64,000 nucleotides of DNA from the NCBI GenBank assembly GCA_902464015.1, contig CABQHM010000002.1:44306-108305 (forward strand), given 5' to 3'. The position numbers and the translations under genes are program-made. The first letter of the stretch is position 1; each line of letters begins with the position of its first letter. Shown here piece after piece: positions 1 to 9,300 of this stretch. Under the pieces are notes generated by a model, which had not been told where the DNA came from, ran no database searches, and saw only the letters and a program-made list of their open reading frames with translations. Origin of the DNA: an uncultured Coriobacteriales bacterium (GTDB taxonomy: Bacteria; Actinomycetota; Coriobacteriia; Coriobacteriales; UMGS124).

Positions 1-933
1 CCCAGCGCCCAGACTCGCCTGCAGGCAAGGTTCGTCACAAACACGGTATACACCCAGCCCCTCCTTCCCGGCTCGTTTGTCGAGCTTGGCAATGGCATTG
101 CCGCAAGCTGCCCGGAGCTCACTTTTATCGAGGCGGCCACCTATATGACGCCCATGGCCCATGTCCTGCTGGGCTACGAGCTGTGCGGCACGTATGCACG
201 CGACGCGCGCGACCCGCGCTGCGGTGATGTGACGTTCGGTGTGCAGGCCGCTACGAGCGTGAAGCGCATCAGCGATTACATCGAGAGCGCAGGCCCGATT
301 CGCGGCATCAAAAAGGCCAAGGCGGCCCTCGAGCTTGTGAGGGACAACGCCTGGTCACCCATGGAGGCCATCGTTGCGGCGCTCGCCATGCTGCCGATGG
401 AGGAGGGCGGCTACGGCCTGGGCGACGTTGCGCTCAACAACCGCAAACCCAACGACCCTGCCCTGGTGTCGCTGGGCTGCAGGGAATCGCGCGTTCCTGA
501 CATCGAGCTCGTGGGAACCCACGTCGGCTTCAACTACGACGGACACGGTCATTTTTCCTCCGCTGGCGAAGTCACCGACGTGGCCAAGGCGCGGTCCAAA
601 TACCTCGACGACGTGCGCCGCAACCGCGAGTTGGCCGCAATGGGACGCGTTGTGCTTCCTGTGACCTCGGAAGACCTTTTTCAGCAGGGCGGCCTGGACG
701 CCGTCATGCTCGAGGCGGTCCTTATTGCCGAAGAGCTCGACAACCTCGACTCAGAACGCACCGAGCGGTTCAAGACGACCATCCGCATACCTGTGTTCCA
801 GCGCGAGCGCCAGCGCATCATCTGGTCGGTGCTGCCATGGGAGCCCGGCGGGGCCTACGCCCATCAAATTGCCGACCAGCTCGCCCGCATGGGGCACGCC
901 CGCGAAGTCATAGAAGCCGTCATCAACATCTAG
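1..933 (+). CDS. DUF559-like protein, 5'-truncated by window edge
   Basis: The reading frame is open from base 1, so the first in-frame ATG (145) is probably internal and the gene begins outside the window. The C-terminal half has the pattern of DUF559/Vsr-like nuclease-fold proteins: a YDG..H segment (NYDGHGHF), a D..R...L...G block (DDVRRNRELAAMG) and a VT.EDL ending, which in that family form the restriction-like core. The N-terminal half (ATSVKRISDYI, GPIRGIKKAKAAL, WSPMEAIVAALAMLP) resembles actinobacterial proteins described as AbiEi- or endonuclease-domain-like. No cognate toxin or methylase is visible. Whether it cuts DNA is unknown; the domain assignment comes from pattern recognition only. 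Confidence 0.7.
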   Translation, partial: PSAQTRLQARFVTNTVYTQPLLPGSFVELGNGIAASCPELTFIEAATYMTPMAHVLLGYELCGTYARDARDPRCGDVTFGVQAATSVKRISDYIESAGPIRGIKKAKAALELVRDNAWSPMEAIVAALAMLPMEEGGYGLGDVALNNRKPNDPALVSLGCRESRVPDIELVGTHVGFNYDGHGHFSSAGEVTDVAKARSKYLDDVRRNRELAAMGRVVLPVTSEDLFQQGGLDAVMLEAVLIAEELDNLDSERTERFKTTIRIPVFQRERQRIIWSVLPWEPGGAYAHQIADQLARMGHAREVIEAVINI

Positions 934-987
934 GACCGCATGCTCGAAAAACCGGGCAAGGTTGACCCATGGGCATACCGCACTCGG

Positions 988-1080
988 GAAATAACATGCA
1001 TTTCAAATGTGTTCAAAATGTGTCAACTGGGGTTTTGATAAAATAACATACATTCGATTTTTCGGAATGCATGTTATTTC
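988..1080. repeat. AT-rich palindromic repeat, copy 1
   Basis: A 93-bp AT-rich block sits in a GC-rich background. Its ends are perfect 15-bp inverted repeats (GAAATAACATGCATT and its complement), and an internal AAATAACATACAT copy makes three occurrences of the core. The reverse complement of 55476-55567 aligns along its whole length, including the central TCAACTGG. Both copies lie between convergent genes, here the DUF559-like gene and the BASS permease, so a shared terminator, protein-binding or REP-like role is possible. It has no coding potential. Confidence 0.75.
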
Positions 1081-1134
1081 CCGCAAGCACAAGCGCAAAT
1101 GCGAAGCCACAGGGGCACCCTCGCCCGCGCAACC

Positions 1135-2187
1135 CTACCTACCGTTGTGCTCGCGGTAGGCCTGCTCGATCTGAGGCACAGCCGCAGGCGTGCTGTGTGC
1201 GTCGAGCTTGCGCACCGCCCAACCAAAAACGCCGGCCAGAACGTGCTGGAACAGCGTGCCCATCATCACGGGGAACATCGTTATGCTGGGGAAATAGGCA
1301 GCGGCGAGCACCGCGCCCGTGGTGATGTTGCGCGAACCGCTTGCCACGCCCAGTGTGATGCACTCGCCCACGTTTCGGTGCATGAGGCGGGCAAGAATAT
1401 AGCCGAGCACATACGCCACCCCCGACAGCAGCGCCATCGCCAGCGCAACCACCAGCAGTTCGGGCGTGAAATGGTGCATCGAGCCAGAAATACGCGTGGA
1501 ATTGGTCGCCAGAATGAGCACGAGCATAATCTTCGATGCGGGCGCCAGCCACGGGGCTACGCGGGCGTTGGCCTTGCCGTGGCTGAGGTCATTGCACGCC
1601 ATGCCGGCCACGGCGGGCAGGGCGATCATGATAAGCAGGTCGAGCATCATGGCGACAAGGTCCACGTGCACCGTGGCCCCCATGAGCAGCTGTATGGTGA
1701 GAGGCATCGTAAGCGGCGCGAGAACGGTGGAAATAACGACCACTGCCAGGCCAAAGGATCGATTGCCGTTGTAGATGTCCACCCACATGAGGCCCGTCAC
1801 TCCCATGGGCACGCAAAACTCGATGACCATACCGGCGATGGCGTCGGTGTTGCTGGGGACCACAAGGTTGCCCACAGCCAGCGCCAGCACGGGCATGACG
1901 ATAAACAGCACGAACAGTGCCGCTAGCAGGGATAGGGGATGGCGGATGACCGCGAGCAGGTCGCGCGAGGTGGTGGCCAGGGCGCTTTGGAACGTCATGA
2001 AGGCGAACATGAGCTCCACCGCAGGGGCCATCCAAGAGAACTGGTCCGGAAACAGCACGCCCACAAGCATGCACAAAGGAGCCGCGACGGCCATGTGGCG
2101 CCCGATGAACGCGCCGATGGCAAACCACGGGTTCATTGCCTTGCCTGCCTGCACTGTCGCCATACCGTCGATTGCCTTCCGCCCCAT
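1135..2187 (-). CDS. Bile acid:sodium symporter (BASS/SBF) family permease
   Basis: A 350-aa integral membrane protein with about ten hydrophobic segments running through the chain, as expected for the BASS/SBF fold. Family-like features include the N-terminal GRHMAVAAPLCMLVG helix, a CVPMGVTGLMWVDI crossover-like stretch and a late GVASGSRNITTGAV segment, which matches the conserved GxxxGxRN region near the ion sites. Family members move organic acids, bile acids or pantoate with sodium. The substrate cannot be read from sequence. Later in-frame methionines (residues 9 and 17) are alternative starts. It is transcribed alone, convergent with the upstream gene. No bile-acid gene cluster is evident nearby. 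Confidence 0.8.
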   Translation of the reverse strand: MGRKAIDGMATVQAGKAMNPWFAIGAFIGRHMAVAAPLCMLVGVLFPDQFSWMAPAVELMFAFMTFQSALATTSRDLLAVIRHPLSLLAALFVLFIVMPVLALAVGNLVVPSNTDAIAGMVIEFCVPMGVTGLMWVDIYNGNRSFGLAVVVISTVLAPLTMPLTIQLLMGATVHVDLVAMMLDLLIMIALPAVAGMACNDLSHGKANARVAPWLAPASKIMLVLILATNSTRISGSMHHFTPELLVVALAMALLSGVAYVLGYILARLMHRNVGECITLGVASGSRNITTGAVLAAAYFPSITMFPVMMGTLFQHVLAGVFGWAVRKLDAHSTPAAVPQIEQAYREHNGR

Positions 2188-2749
2188 GGCCCCGCATTCG
2201 CACGGAGCCGTCGCTGCCTCACCGCTGCCACGCGCAAGCCTAACAAGCCGCGCGCCATTTCGACAAAGAGTACGCCCCTTCGGTCGCCGCGCAGTTCACC
2301 AAGCAAAACCCCAGCAAAGTCTGCCATAAATCCCCAGAGAGTCAGGTAGGCCGAATACCGTAAGGCTCGCTCGCAATATGGCGTCTACGCACGTTGTCCA
2401 GGAATAGTACTTGTCCAATATGACTCCGCCGCGTACATGCGGCACCATAACGCATCGCACCATAGCACGCCGTATCCGGCCAAATTCGGGCGCAAACGCA
2501 AACACAAGCAGCGCAACTGCGTGAACCGCCCATCTCGGTCGGCATTCAGAAATCCCGAGGTCCAGCGGCGCCGCAACCGACGCTCGACCCAACCCCGCCA
2601 GCGCATGAAAGGAACCGCTCCATCCGTCGGCCTCTTATCGTCCAAGATCCAACCCCATTCGCGCACACAAAGACCCCTCCTACCCCGCGCCGCATGTTGG
2701 CACAAGACAGAAGGGGTCCTTCATTTGACCAACTAAGCTAACAAGCACA
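2188..2749. other. Gene-free stretch
   Basis: There is no reading frame here with convincing codon use, a ribosome site or a recognisable family. The short overlapping frames on both strands look like random open frames in GC-rich DNA. The stretch holds the promoter side of the BASS permease gene. I see no RNA gene and no insertion sequence. Confidence 0.5.
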
Positions 2750-2835
2750 GCGCGGTGCAGCCCCGAGCGCCTGGACGGCACTGGCGATGACCTGTCTGCC
2801 CCAGGCAAGCAAGCATTGCTTACCATAACGCCGCC

Positions 2836-2904
2836 TTACACCTCGGGTACGACCTCGAGCGTCTGAGCGATGTCGGCAATAGCCCGCCTTGCCTCCAGGC
2901 AGGC
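2836..2904 (-). pseudogene. Relic of the metY 3' end (tandem duplication)
   Basis: Read on the minus strand, this piece encodes CLEARRAIADIAQTLEVVPEV followed by a stop. It is a diverged copy of the intact MetY C-terminus at 3023 (GLEAKEDLIADIAQALEAVP then EA and stop). The homology continues into the downstream flank: the CAAGCA-CTTACC stretch near 2810-2826 matches that before 3023. The two stops are 187 bp apart, and a further diverged unit boundary is seen around 2937-2965. This is best read as an old ~187-bp tandem duplication of the gene end and its 3' flank that is decaying. Confidence 0.7.
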
Positions 2905-3022
2905 AAGTACCACTTGCAGCTGCTCGCCCTCACGCCTCAGGCCCAGCCCCGAGCACCCGGGCGATGTCGGCGTTGGCTCCCTTACCCCCGGCCCAGCAAG
3001 CGCCACTTACCGCAGCGCCACC

Positions 3023-4315
3023 TTACGCCTCGGGCACGGCTTCGAGGGCCTGGGCGATGTCGGCGATGAGGTCCTCCTTGGCCTCCAGGCCGCACGAGAT
3101 GCGCACGAGGCCCGCAGGCACGCCGGCGGCCTCGAGCTGCTCCTCGGTCATCTGGCGGTGCGTGGAGGTCGCCGGGTTGAGGCAGCAGGTGCGCGCGTCG
3201 GCCACATGCGTCTCAATGGCGGCGAGCTTGAGGTTCTTGAGGAAGGCCTCGGCAGCAACACGGCCGCCCTTGAGCTCGAACGACACGACGCCGCAGCCGC
3301 CGTGGGGCAGGTACTTCTGGGCAATCGCATAATAGGGGTCGCTCGGCAGGCCCGGGTAGCTCACGCTCTTCACCTGGGGCTTGTCCTGCAGGAACTCGGC
3401 CACTGCCTGGCCGTTCTCCACGTGACGCGCCATGCGCACGTGCAGGCTCTCGAGGCCGAGGTTGAGCAGGAAGGCGTTCTGCGGCGCCTGGATGGAACCC
3501 AGGTCGCGCATGAGCTGCGAGGTCGCCTTGGTGATGAAGGCACCCTCCTTGCCGAACTTCTCGGCGTAGGTGATTCCGTGATAGCTCTCGTCGGGCGTGG
3601 TGAGGCCGGGGAACTTGTCGGCATGGGCCATCCAGTCGAACTTGCCGGAGTCGACGATGGCACCGCCCACGGCCGCACCGTGGCCGTCCATGTACTTGGT
3701 GGTGGAGTGCGTCACGATGTCAGCGCCCCACTCGATGGGACGACAGTTGACCGGCGTGGGGAACGTGTTGTCCACGATGAGCGGCACACCGTGGGCATGC
3801 GCGGCATTGGCGAACTTCTCGATGTCGAGCACCGTGAGCGCCGGGTTGGCGATGGTCTCGCCGAAGACGGCGCGCGTATTGTCCTGGAAGGCCGCGTCGA
3901 GCTCGGCGGGCGTGCAGTCGGGCGAAACGAACGTAGCCTCGATGCCCATCTTCGCCATGGTCACGCTGATGAGGTTGAACGTGCCGCCGTAAATGGAGGA
4001 GGAGGCCACGATGTGGCTGCCGGCCTCGCAGATGTTGAACAGCGCGAAGAAGTTCGCTGCCTGGCCCGACGAGGTCAGCATGGCAGCCGTACCGCCTTCG
4101 AGCTGGGCAATCTTTGCGGCGACGTAGTCGTTCGTGGGGTTCTGCAGACGCGTGTAGAAGTAGCCCGACGCCTCGAGGTCAAAGAGCTTGCCCATGTCCT
4201 CGCTCGTGTCGTACTTGAACGTGGTGGACTGCACGATCGGGATCTGGCGCGGCTCGCCGTTGCCGGGGGTGTACCCGCCCTGGACACATACGGTGTCGAT
4301 ACTCTGGTTGCTCAT
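3023..4315 (-). CDS. metY: O-acetylhomoserine aminocarboxypropyltransferase (MetY)
   Basis: A 430-aa PLP-dependent Cys/Met-metabolism enzyme. It uses O-acetylhomoserine and sulfide to make homocysteine in the direct sulfhydrylation route to methionine. Family marks are VQGGYTPGNGEPRQIPIVQS near the N-terminus, YFYTRLQNPTN, the PLP-phosphate loop (SSGQAA), VDNTFPTPV, and the PLP lysine in HSTTKYMDGHG. Length matches the family. The start has a good ribosome site (AGGAGAGG) eight bases upstream. It is the last gene of the minus-strand run, separated from torD by a repeat-filled gap, so it probably has its own promoter. A decayed copy of its 3' end follows it. Confidence 0.93.
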   Translation of the reverse strand: MSNQSIDTVCVQGGYTPGNGEPRQIPIVQSTTFKYDTSEDMGKLFDLEASGYFYTRLQNPTNDYVAAKIAQLEGGTAAMLTSSGQAANFFALFNICEAGSHIVASSSIYGGTFNLISVTMAKMGIEATFVSPDCTPAELDAAFQDNTRAVFGETIANPALTVLDIEKFANAAHAHGVPLIVDNTFPTPVNCRPIEWGADIVTHSTTKYMDGHGAAVGGAIVDSGKFDWMAHADKFPGLTTPDESYHGITYAEKFGKEGAFITKATSQLMRDLGSIQAPQNAFLLNLGLESLHVRMARHVENGQAVAEFLQDKPQVKSVSYPGLPSDPYYAIAQKYLPHGGCGVVSFELKGGRVAAEAFLKNLKLAAIETHVADARTCCLNPATSTHRQMTEEQLEAAGVPAGLVRISCGLEAKEDLIADIAQALEAVPEA

Positions 4316-4404
4316 GGTGTCCTCTCCTGTGCCAGCGCGGGGCCCAGAGGCCTCGCAAGTGTCTTATGTAAAACAATGGCGACAGTATAGGACAACACCA
4401 GGAA

Positions 4405-4660
4405 GCAGACGTGCAGGAACAGGGCCGGTCACAACTCGGCGTCCTCGTTGCCGGGACGCAGCGAATCGCTCTCGGGGATACAAACATGCAGGAAAAGAGC
4501 AGTTACGACTCGGCTCTCCGTCGATAAGACACGGCGTGCGGCGCCTGGAAAGACAAGCGCGCAAGAACAGCGCCGGTCATACCTCGGTGCCTTCGCCATA
4601 AAGTGCATCGACGCCGCTTTCGGCGATGCAAGCATGCAGGGACAGCGCCGGCCACAGTCC
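4405..4660. repeat. About four imperfect ~75-bp tandem repeats
   Basis: The unit carries a core like ATGCAGGAACAGCGCCGGTCA. Cores start at about 4411, 4486, 4559 and 4634, giving a period of 73-75 bp. The last unit runs into the torD stop codon at 4661. Units differ at many positions, so the array is old. Three of the units keep an in-frame stop at the same place on the minus strand after a short acidic tail, which may mean they derive from a gene end, possibly torD itself. Confidence 0.6.
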
Positions 4661-5326
4661 CTAGTCCTGCGGCACCTCGAGGGCGCGAATGGCCAGGTCG
4701 CACACGTGTGCGTAGAACGCGGCGCCCACGGTTTCCATGCGGTCACGGGCCGTGGCGAACCACACACGGGCATGGTCGTGCGTGAACTCATTCGTCAGGC
4801 GATTCCAGTGCAGGGCCTCCTCGGTCGCGCCCTTCTGCCAGGCAAGGGACTCGCCGTTGGCAAGATAGGCAAGAAACGCCAGCTCACAGGCGAGCGAGTC
4901 GCAACGCAGGGTGCCCTTGACCACCGGGCAGGCGGGCACCGCCGTCATATCGAAGCCGGCGGCCTTGTAGCAGCGCTGCACATGATCGGACCTTGAGCTC
5001 TGCACGCTACCGTAGTGCATCTTGCCGTCGGAGCCGACGCCGCTTCCCACCAGGCAGCTCTCCTGCAGCGGCACAAAGCGCGGGCTCACGGCAACAAAGA
5101 GCACGTCGTTGAAGCAACGGCGCAGCTCGGCGAGCTCCTCGGCAGACACTTCTCCCGACAGGCCTTCGAACTCGGCGCCAAGCGCCTGGCCAACAAGCGC
5201 CACGTCGGCAAGCACTTGCTCGCTCGGCTCGTTCAAAAACGCAGACGCGCACACGTCGAACGTGACGGCGCGGCCGCGTGCGTCCAGAGCGCGCTGCTCC
5301 AGCTCCATGTCCGTTTGCTGACCCAT
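4661..5326 (-). CDS. TorD/DmsD-family molybdoenzyme chaperone
   Basis: A 221-aa all-helical cytoplasmic protein. The second half has the TorD-family pattern: a Cys/Asp-rich entry, an SLACELAFLAYLA helix, a FTHDHARVWF segment and a terminal FYAHVCDLAI helix. These chaperones bind the Tat signal of a molybdopterin enzyme and hold it until the cofactor is loaded. The only molybdo-bis-PGD-type reductase in the window lies just upstream on the same strand, after the ferredoxin, so it is the likely client. The start at 5326 was chosen over an upstream methionine because AAGGGGAA lies five bases before it. A 430-bp gap with tandem repeats separates it from the ferredoxin gene. Confidence 0.85.
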   Translation of the reverse strand: MGQQTDMELEQRALDARGRAVTFDVCASAFLNEPSEQVLADVALVGQALGAEFEGLSGEVSAEELAELRRCFNDVLFVAVSPRFVPLQESCLVGSGVGSDGKMHYGSVQSSRSDHVQRCYKAAGFDMTAVPACPVVKGTLRCDSLACELAFLAYLANGESLAWQKGATEEALHWNRLTNEFTHDHARVWFATARDRMETVGAAFYAHVCDLAIRALEVPQD

Positions 5327-5420
5327 GAGTTCCCCTTCTTCCCACAGCCCGGCGCGGGCCTGGCACTTGCATACAAACGGGTGGCCGCACACGTCGCACA
5401 GCCACCCTTCTTACATCTGA

Positions 5421-5662
5421 CGCACATCAAACAAGATGCGCCTCACACACTTCATCTCGCAGCGCAATGCACGCGAAACGGCCGCACCGAGCGCATCGAA
5501 AACCGAGCGAGATCCGCGCGCGCTGGGAGTCTGCAGCGCGGCGCACATCAAGCAAGGCGCGTACGGAGCACTTCATTTCACAGCGCAATACGCGCAAAAC
5601 AGCCCCGCTGGGCATATAAAAAAACCGAGCGAGATCCACGCACACCGGGAGTCCGCAGGCGG
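5421..5662. repeat. Imperfect ~121-bp tandem duplication
   Basis: CGCACATCAA at 5422 and again at 5542 begin two units that align throughout. Both contain CACTTCAT, CAGCGCAAT, AACCGAGCGAGATCC and a GGGAGTC-TGCAG-like end, and a partial third unit starts near 5657. The array fills most of the 430-bp gap between torD and the ferredoxin gene. I see no gene in the gap. Confidence 0.65.
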
Positions 5663-5756
5663 CGCACACGCGACACCCGCCTCGCGCGCCACGCGCCCCA
5701 CAGCGCCGGGCGGCGCACACCAACCACTGCGCACGCCGCCCGGCACAAGGCATTGC

Positions 5757-6383
5757 TTACATCTCGTAGGGCGTCTTGACGTTGCCGCCCTGCTGCACGT
5801 TGGAAACGCGCTTCATGGCAAGGGCGCTGTTGAGGCCGATGTAGTGAATCTCCGGGCCCAGGCCCTCCTCGGGCAGCAGCACGTCGGTCTCGCCGGCGGC
5901 AGCGATGGCCTTGCTGATGTCGCTGTCGGGGTCGTTGAGGTCGCCGAACATACGGGCGCCGGCCACGCAGGCACCCACGCAAGCAGGCAGCATGCCAAGC
6001 TGGGTGCGGTGGTGGCAGAACGTGCACTTGCGCACGAGGTTCTCCTCGTCCACATGGTAACGGGCCTCGTAGGGGCAGGCAGCCACGCAGGCGTCGCAGC
6101 CGATGCACTTCTCGTCATCAATCTGCACGGTGCCGTCCTCGGCGATGTAGCTCGCGCCGGTGGGGCAGGCCGCCACGCAGGCGGGGTTGTCGCAGTGGTT
6201 GCACTGCTTGGGCACGTTGGAGCGGCGCACATAGCCGTTGCCATCCTCAACGTCCCAGCTCTCGATCCACGTGTTGAACTTGGTCAGCGGCGTCTCGTTC
6301 TCCAGACGGCATGCCACGACGCAGGCGTTGCAGCCGATGCACTTCGCCAGGTCGATGAGCATACCCAGTCGCATATCGCTCAC
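5757..6383 (-). CDS. Four-cluster ferredoxin subunit (TtrB/DmsB/NrfC type)
   Basis: A 208-aa iron-sulfur electron-transfer subunit. Sixteen cysteines fall in four groups: CIGCNACVVAC, CNHCDNPACVAACP, CIGCDACVAACP and CTFCHHRTQLGMLPACVGAC. This predicts four [4Fe-4S] clusters, as in the beta subunits of DMSO, polysulfide and tetrathionate reductases. It has no signal peptide and would be exported by hitch-hiking with the Tat-bearing catalytic subunit. It starts 10 bp after that gene's stop with a GTG codon preceded by AAGGAGGG. No membrane-anchor subunit follows, so the quinol or cytochrome partner must be elsewhere. Confidence 0.92.
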   Translation of the reverse strand: MSDMRLGMLIDLAKCIGCNACVVACRLENETPLTKFNTWIESWDVEDGNGYVRRSNVPKQCNHCDNPACVAACPTGASYIAEDGTVQIDDEKCIGCDACVAACPYEARYHVDEENLVRKCTFCHHRTQLGMLPACVGACVAGARMFGDLNDPDSDISKAIAAAGETDVLLPEEGLGPEIHYIGLNSALAMKRVSNVQQGGNVKTPYEM

Positions 6384-6393
6384 GATGCCCTCC

Positions 6394-9300
6394 TTAGGCC
6401 TTCTCGATCTTGTACATGTTGCCGGTACGGGCAGGCGTGCCAGCGTCGTTGTCGGACAGCGCGTAGATCACGTCGTCGCCCACGGTGGGGTCGAGCATGA
6501 CCTCCAGGTGGATACCGGCGGCCGCACCAGCGTCGCCCGGCGTCACCGTGCCGTCCACGTCCATGTCCTGGGCGCCCCAAGCGGTGTGGCCGTAACCGGT
6601 GGCAACGGCGATGTTGCCGCGGGCGACACCGGCGCGCACCATGGCGGCACCGAGCATGACGTCGCCCGTGGGGTTGGTCACGCGAACCTGCTCACCGTCG
6701 GAAATGCCCAGCTCAGCGGCATCGTCGGCGTTCATCTCGATGTAGTTAGTGGCGCAGATGTCACGCAGCACCGGGTTGTTGGCCTGCATCGAGATGGAGC
6801 GGAAGCGAGGCTTGTAGGTCGTGGCGCCGAAGGGGAACTCCTCGGCGTCGAAGGCCTCGTCGAGCGGGGTGCCGTCGGCCAGGGACTGCGGCGTGTAGTG
6901 CAGCGTACCGCTGGGGTACTCGCCCGAGTAGGGGTTCTTGTGCGTGGCCTTCTTTTCGCCCCAGATGAAGCACTCGAAGGGCTTGCCAGCGTAGGCGTTG
7001 CGCTTGCCGTCGCCCAGGCACTCCTCGATGGGGTGGAAGCGGCTGCCGCGCGACATGACCTTGAGGACCTTGGGCCACTCCTCCTCCTTGACGGAGGCCT
7101 TCCACTTCTCGGGGAGGTTGTCGAGGCCCTGGAGGTGCATCTCCTCCTCGGTGATGTCCTCAACAGGCTCGCCGTCGTAGGCGAGGTTCGCGAGGGCCTT
7201 CACGTAGAAGTCGCAGGCCTCGTTGTAGGGGTAGGCGTTGCCGTCGACGTCGAACAGCGCGTTGTCACCGAAGCCGGGCACGCCGCAGGCCTTGGACACG
7301 TCGGCGATGAAGGCCTCCCACGAAGCGTTGCGACCGTCGTCGAGCAGCATGGACTCAGCCTGCTTGACCGGCCAGCGCACCGCGTCGCCATAGCCGGCCC
7401 AACCCTCCATGTCCAGCACGCCCCAGCTCTCGTAGGGGTTCGTGTCAGGCACGATGTAGTCGGCGTACTGGGTGTCCTCGCCCATCACGACGTCGCAGGA
7501 GATGACGAGCGGGATGATGTCGGGGTCCTTCAGGCGCTCGACCACGGAGTCGCGCAGGGCGCCGGGGGCCATGGTCAGGGTGCTCTTCATGAAGATGAGC
7601 ATGATCTTGCACTGGTAGGGATACTGGTTGATGATCGACCAGAGCATCTGGTTGTCGGCGTTGCCGCTGGTAGCGTAGTACGGCAGCTTGGGCTGGGGGT
7701 TCTCCTCGCCGGCGGCCACGCGGTTCTTGTACTCGTCGGTGTCTTCCCAGGCCTTGTTCGTACGGGACAGCGACGTGGCCTTGTTCTCGGGGATGCCCTC
7801 GACCATGGAGGTCGACAGCTTGTAGCGAGCGCCGTTGCCGTCAGCGCCTGCGCCCATGTTGGTGGGAGCAGCGCCGCCGACCATCTCGCAGGAGCCCACG
7901 AGGGCGTTGAGGATGCGGTAGGCGAAAGCGGTCTCAAGGCCGTTCTGGGTGCCCGAGCCGCCCATGAGGCGAGCAGAGGACTTGGTGCCGTGAGAGGTGA
8001 ACTCCTTGGCGATGCGGTTGATCTCCTCGACGCTCACGCCGCAGATCTCGGAGTACTCCTCGGGAGTCTTCTCATAGATGCTCTCGAGCATGAGCGACCA
8101 AGCGGTGCGCACGTGCACGCCGTTGACCTCGCCGTCGAAGTCGAGGTCAGCCTGGGTGCAGGTGGTGTTCACGACAGGCTCGCCGGTGGCGGAGTCGATG
8201 CACACGCGGAAGTCGGGATCGGAGGCACCCTCCTCGAGCACGGGGGTCTCAAGGCCGGCCTGCTCGGGGCGCAGGAACTTGCGGTAGTTCTCGTCGGCTT
8301 CGTCCACCACGACGAGCAGCGTGGCGTTGGAGAAGGAGCCGTAGCCGGCGTCCCATGCGGCCTGGAAGTTGGGGAAGCGCAGGTACTCCTCGTTGTAGGC
8401 CTCGTTGTCCACGATCCACTGCACCGCGGCGCAGGAGAAGGCGGGGTTGGTGGAAGCCTTGATCGGCACCCAGTTGATGCCGGGCATGGTGGGCGTGACG
8501 TTGCCGTTGCCCAGCACCGGGTCGAGGACGTCCATCTTGCACTCGCCGTCGCGCAGGCGCTTGGCCGAACGCTTGGCGATGCCCTGGAAGCTGTTGCCCG
8601 TGGCGCCGGGGAACTCGCCCATCCACAGGATGTACTCGCAGAAGTCGACGTCGGAGATGGCGCCGACGGAGCGCTTCTCGGTGAGGGGCTTGGCCCACTG
8701 GGCGCAGCCGCAGGTGGAGCCGTGGCCGACCTGGTTGACCGTGCCGAAGCCCTTCACGAAGCGGCCCGAGGTGCCGTAACGACCGTCGGAGCGGCCGCCC
8801 ATGAGCACGAGCTGGTTGGAGACGGTGCCCAGGTCGGGACGCTCGGGGTCGATGAGGGTGGTGTTGTCATGAACGGCCTTGAAGCCCTCGATCTCGCGGT
8901 CCTCGCCCAGGTCGGCGAAGAGCTTGCCGCCCTCGGTGACCTCGGTGATGAGCTGATCCCAGGAGATGGCCGTCCACTTGTTCTCACCGCGCTTGCCGGC
9001 GCGCTTGAGGGGCGTGGTGATACGGTCGGGCTGGCTGTACATGACCCAGGTTCCCTGGCCGCGGGCGCACACGGTGCCGTGCGTGGTGTTGCCGCAGCCG
9101 TTGGCAAAGCTCTGGGCGCGGTACGCGTCGTCCAGCGATGCCTCGAAAGGCAGGCACGGATAAGCGCTGTTCACGTGATAGGGGTTGCCGCCCACCGACA
9201 GCACGCGACCGGTCTCGCGGTCGATCTTCACGCGGTTGCCGCAGTCGCAGTAGCACCCCAGGCACGTGCTGTAGCGCACGATGACGTCGTCGTTGACGGT

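Noticed and set aside
2296..2736. Several 64-106-aa frames on both strands
   Set aside because: No ribosome sites, Arg/Cys/Trp-rich random composition and mutual overlap.
4405..5662. CRISPR array as explanation of the regular repeats
   Set aside because: The units are imperfect over their whole length, with no constant repeat and variable spacer, and no cas gene is present.
5007..5779. Plus-strand 254- and 354-aa frames over torD, the repeats and the ferredoxin gene
   Set aside because: They cross real minus-strand genes and the decayed repeats; the period of the protein sequence only reflects the DNA repeats.
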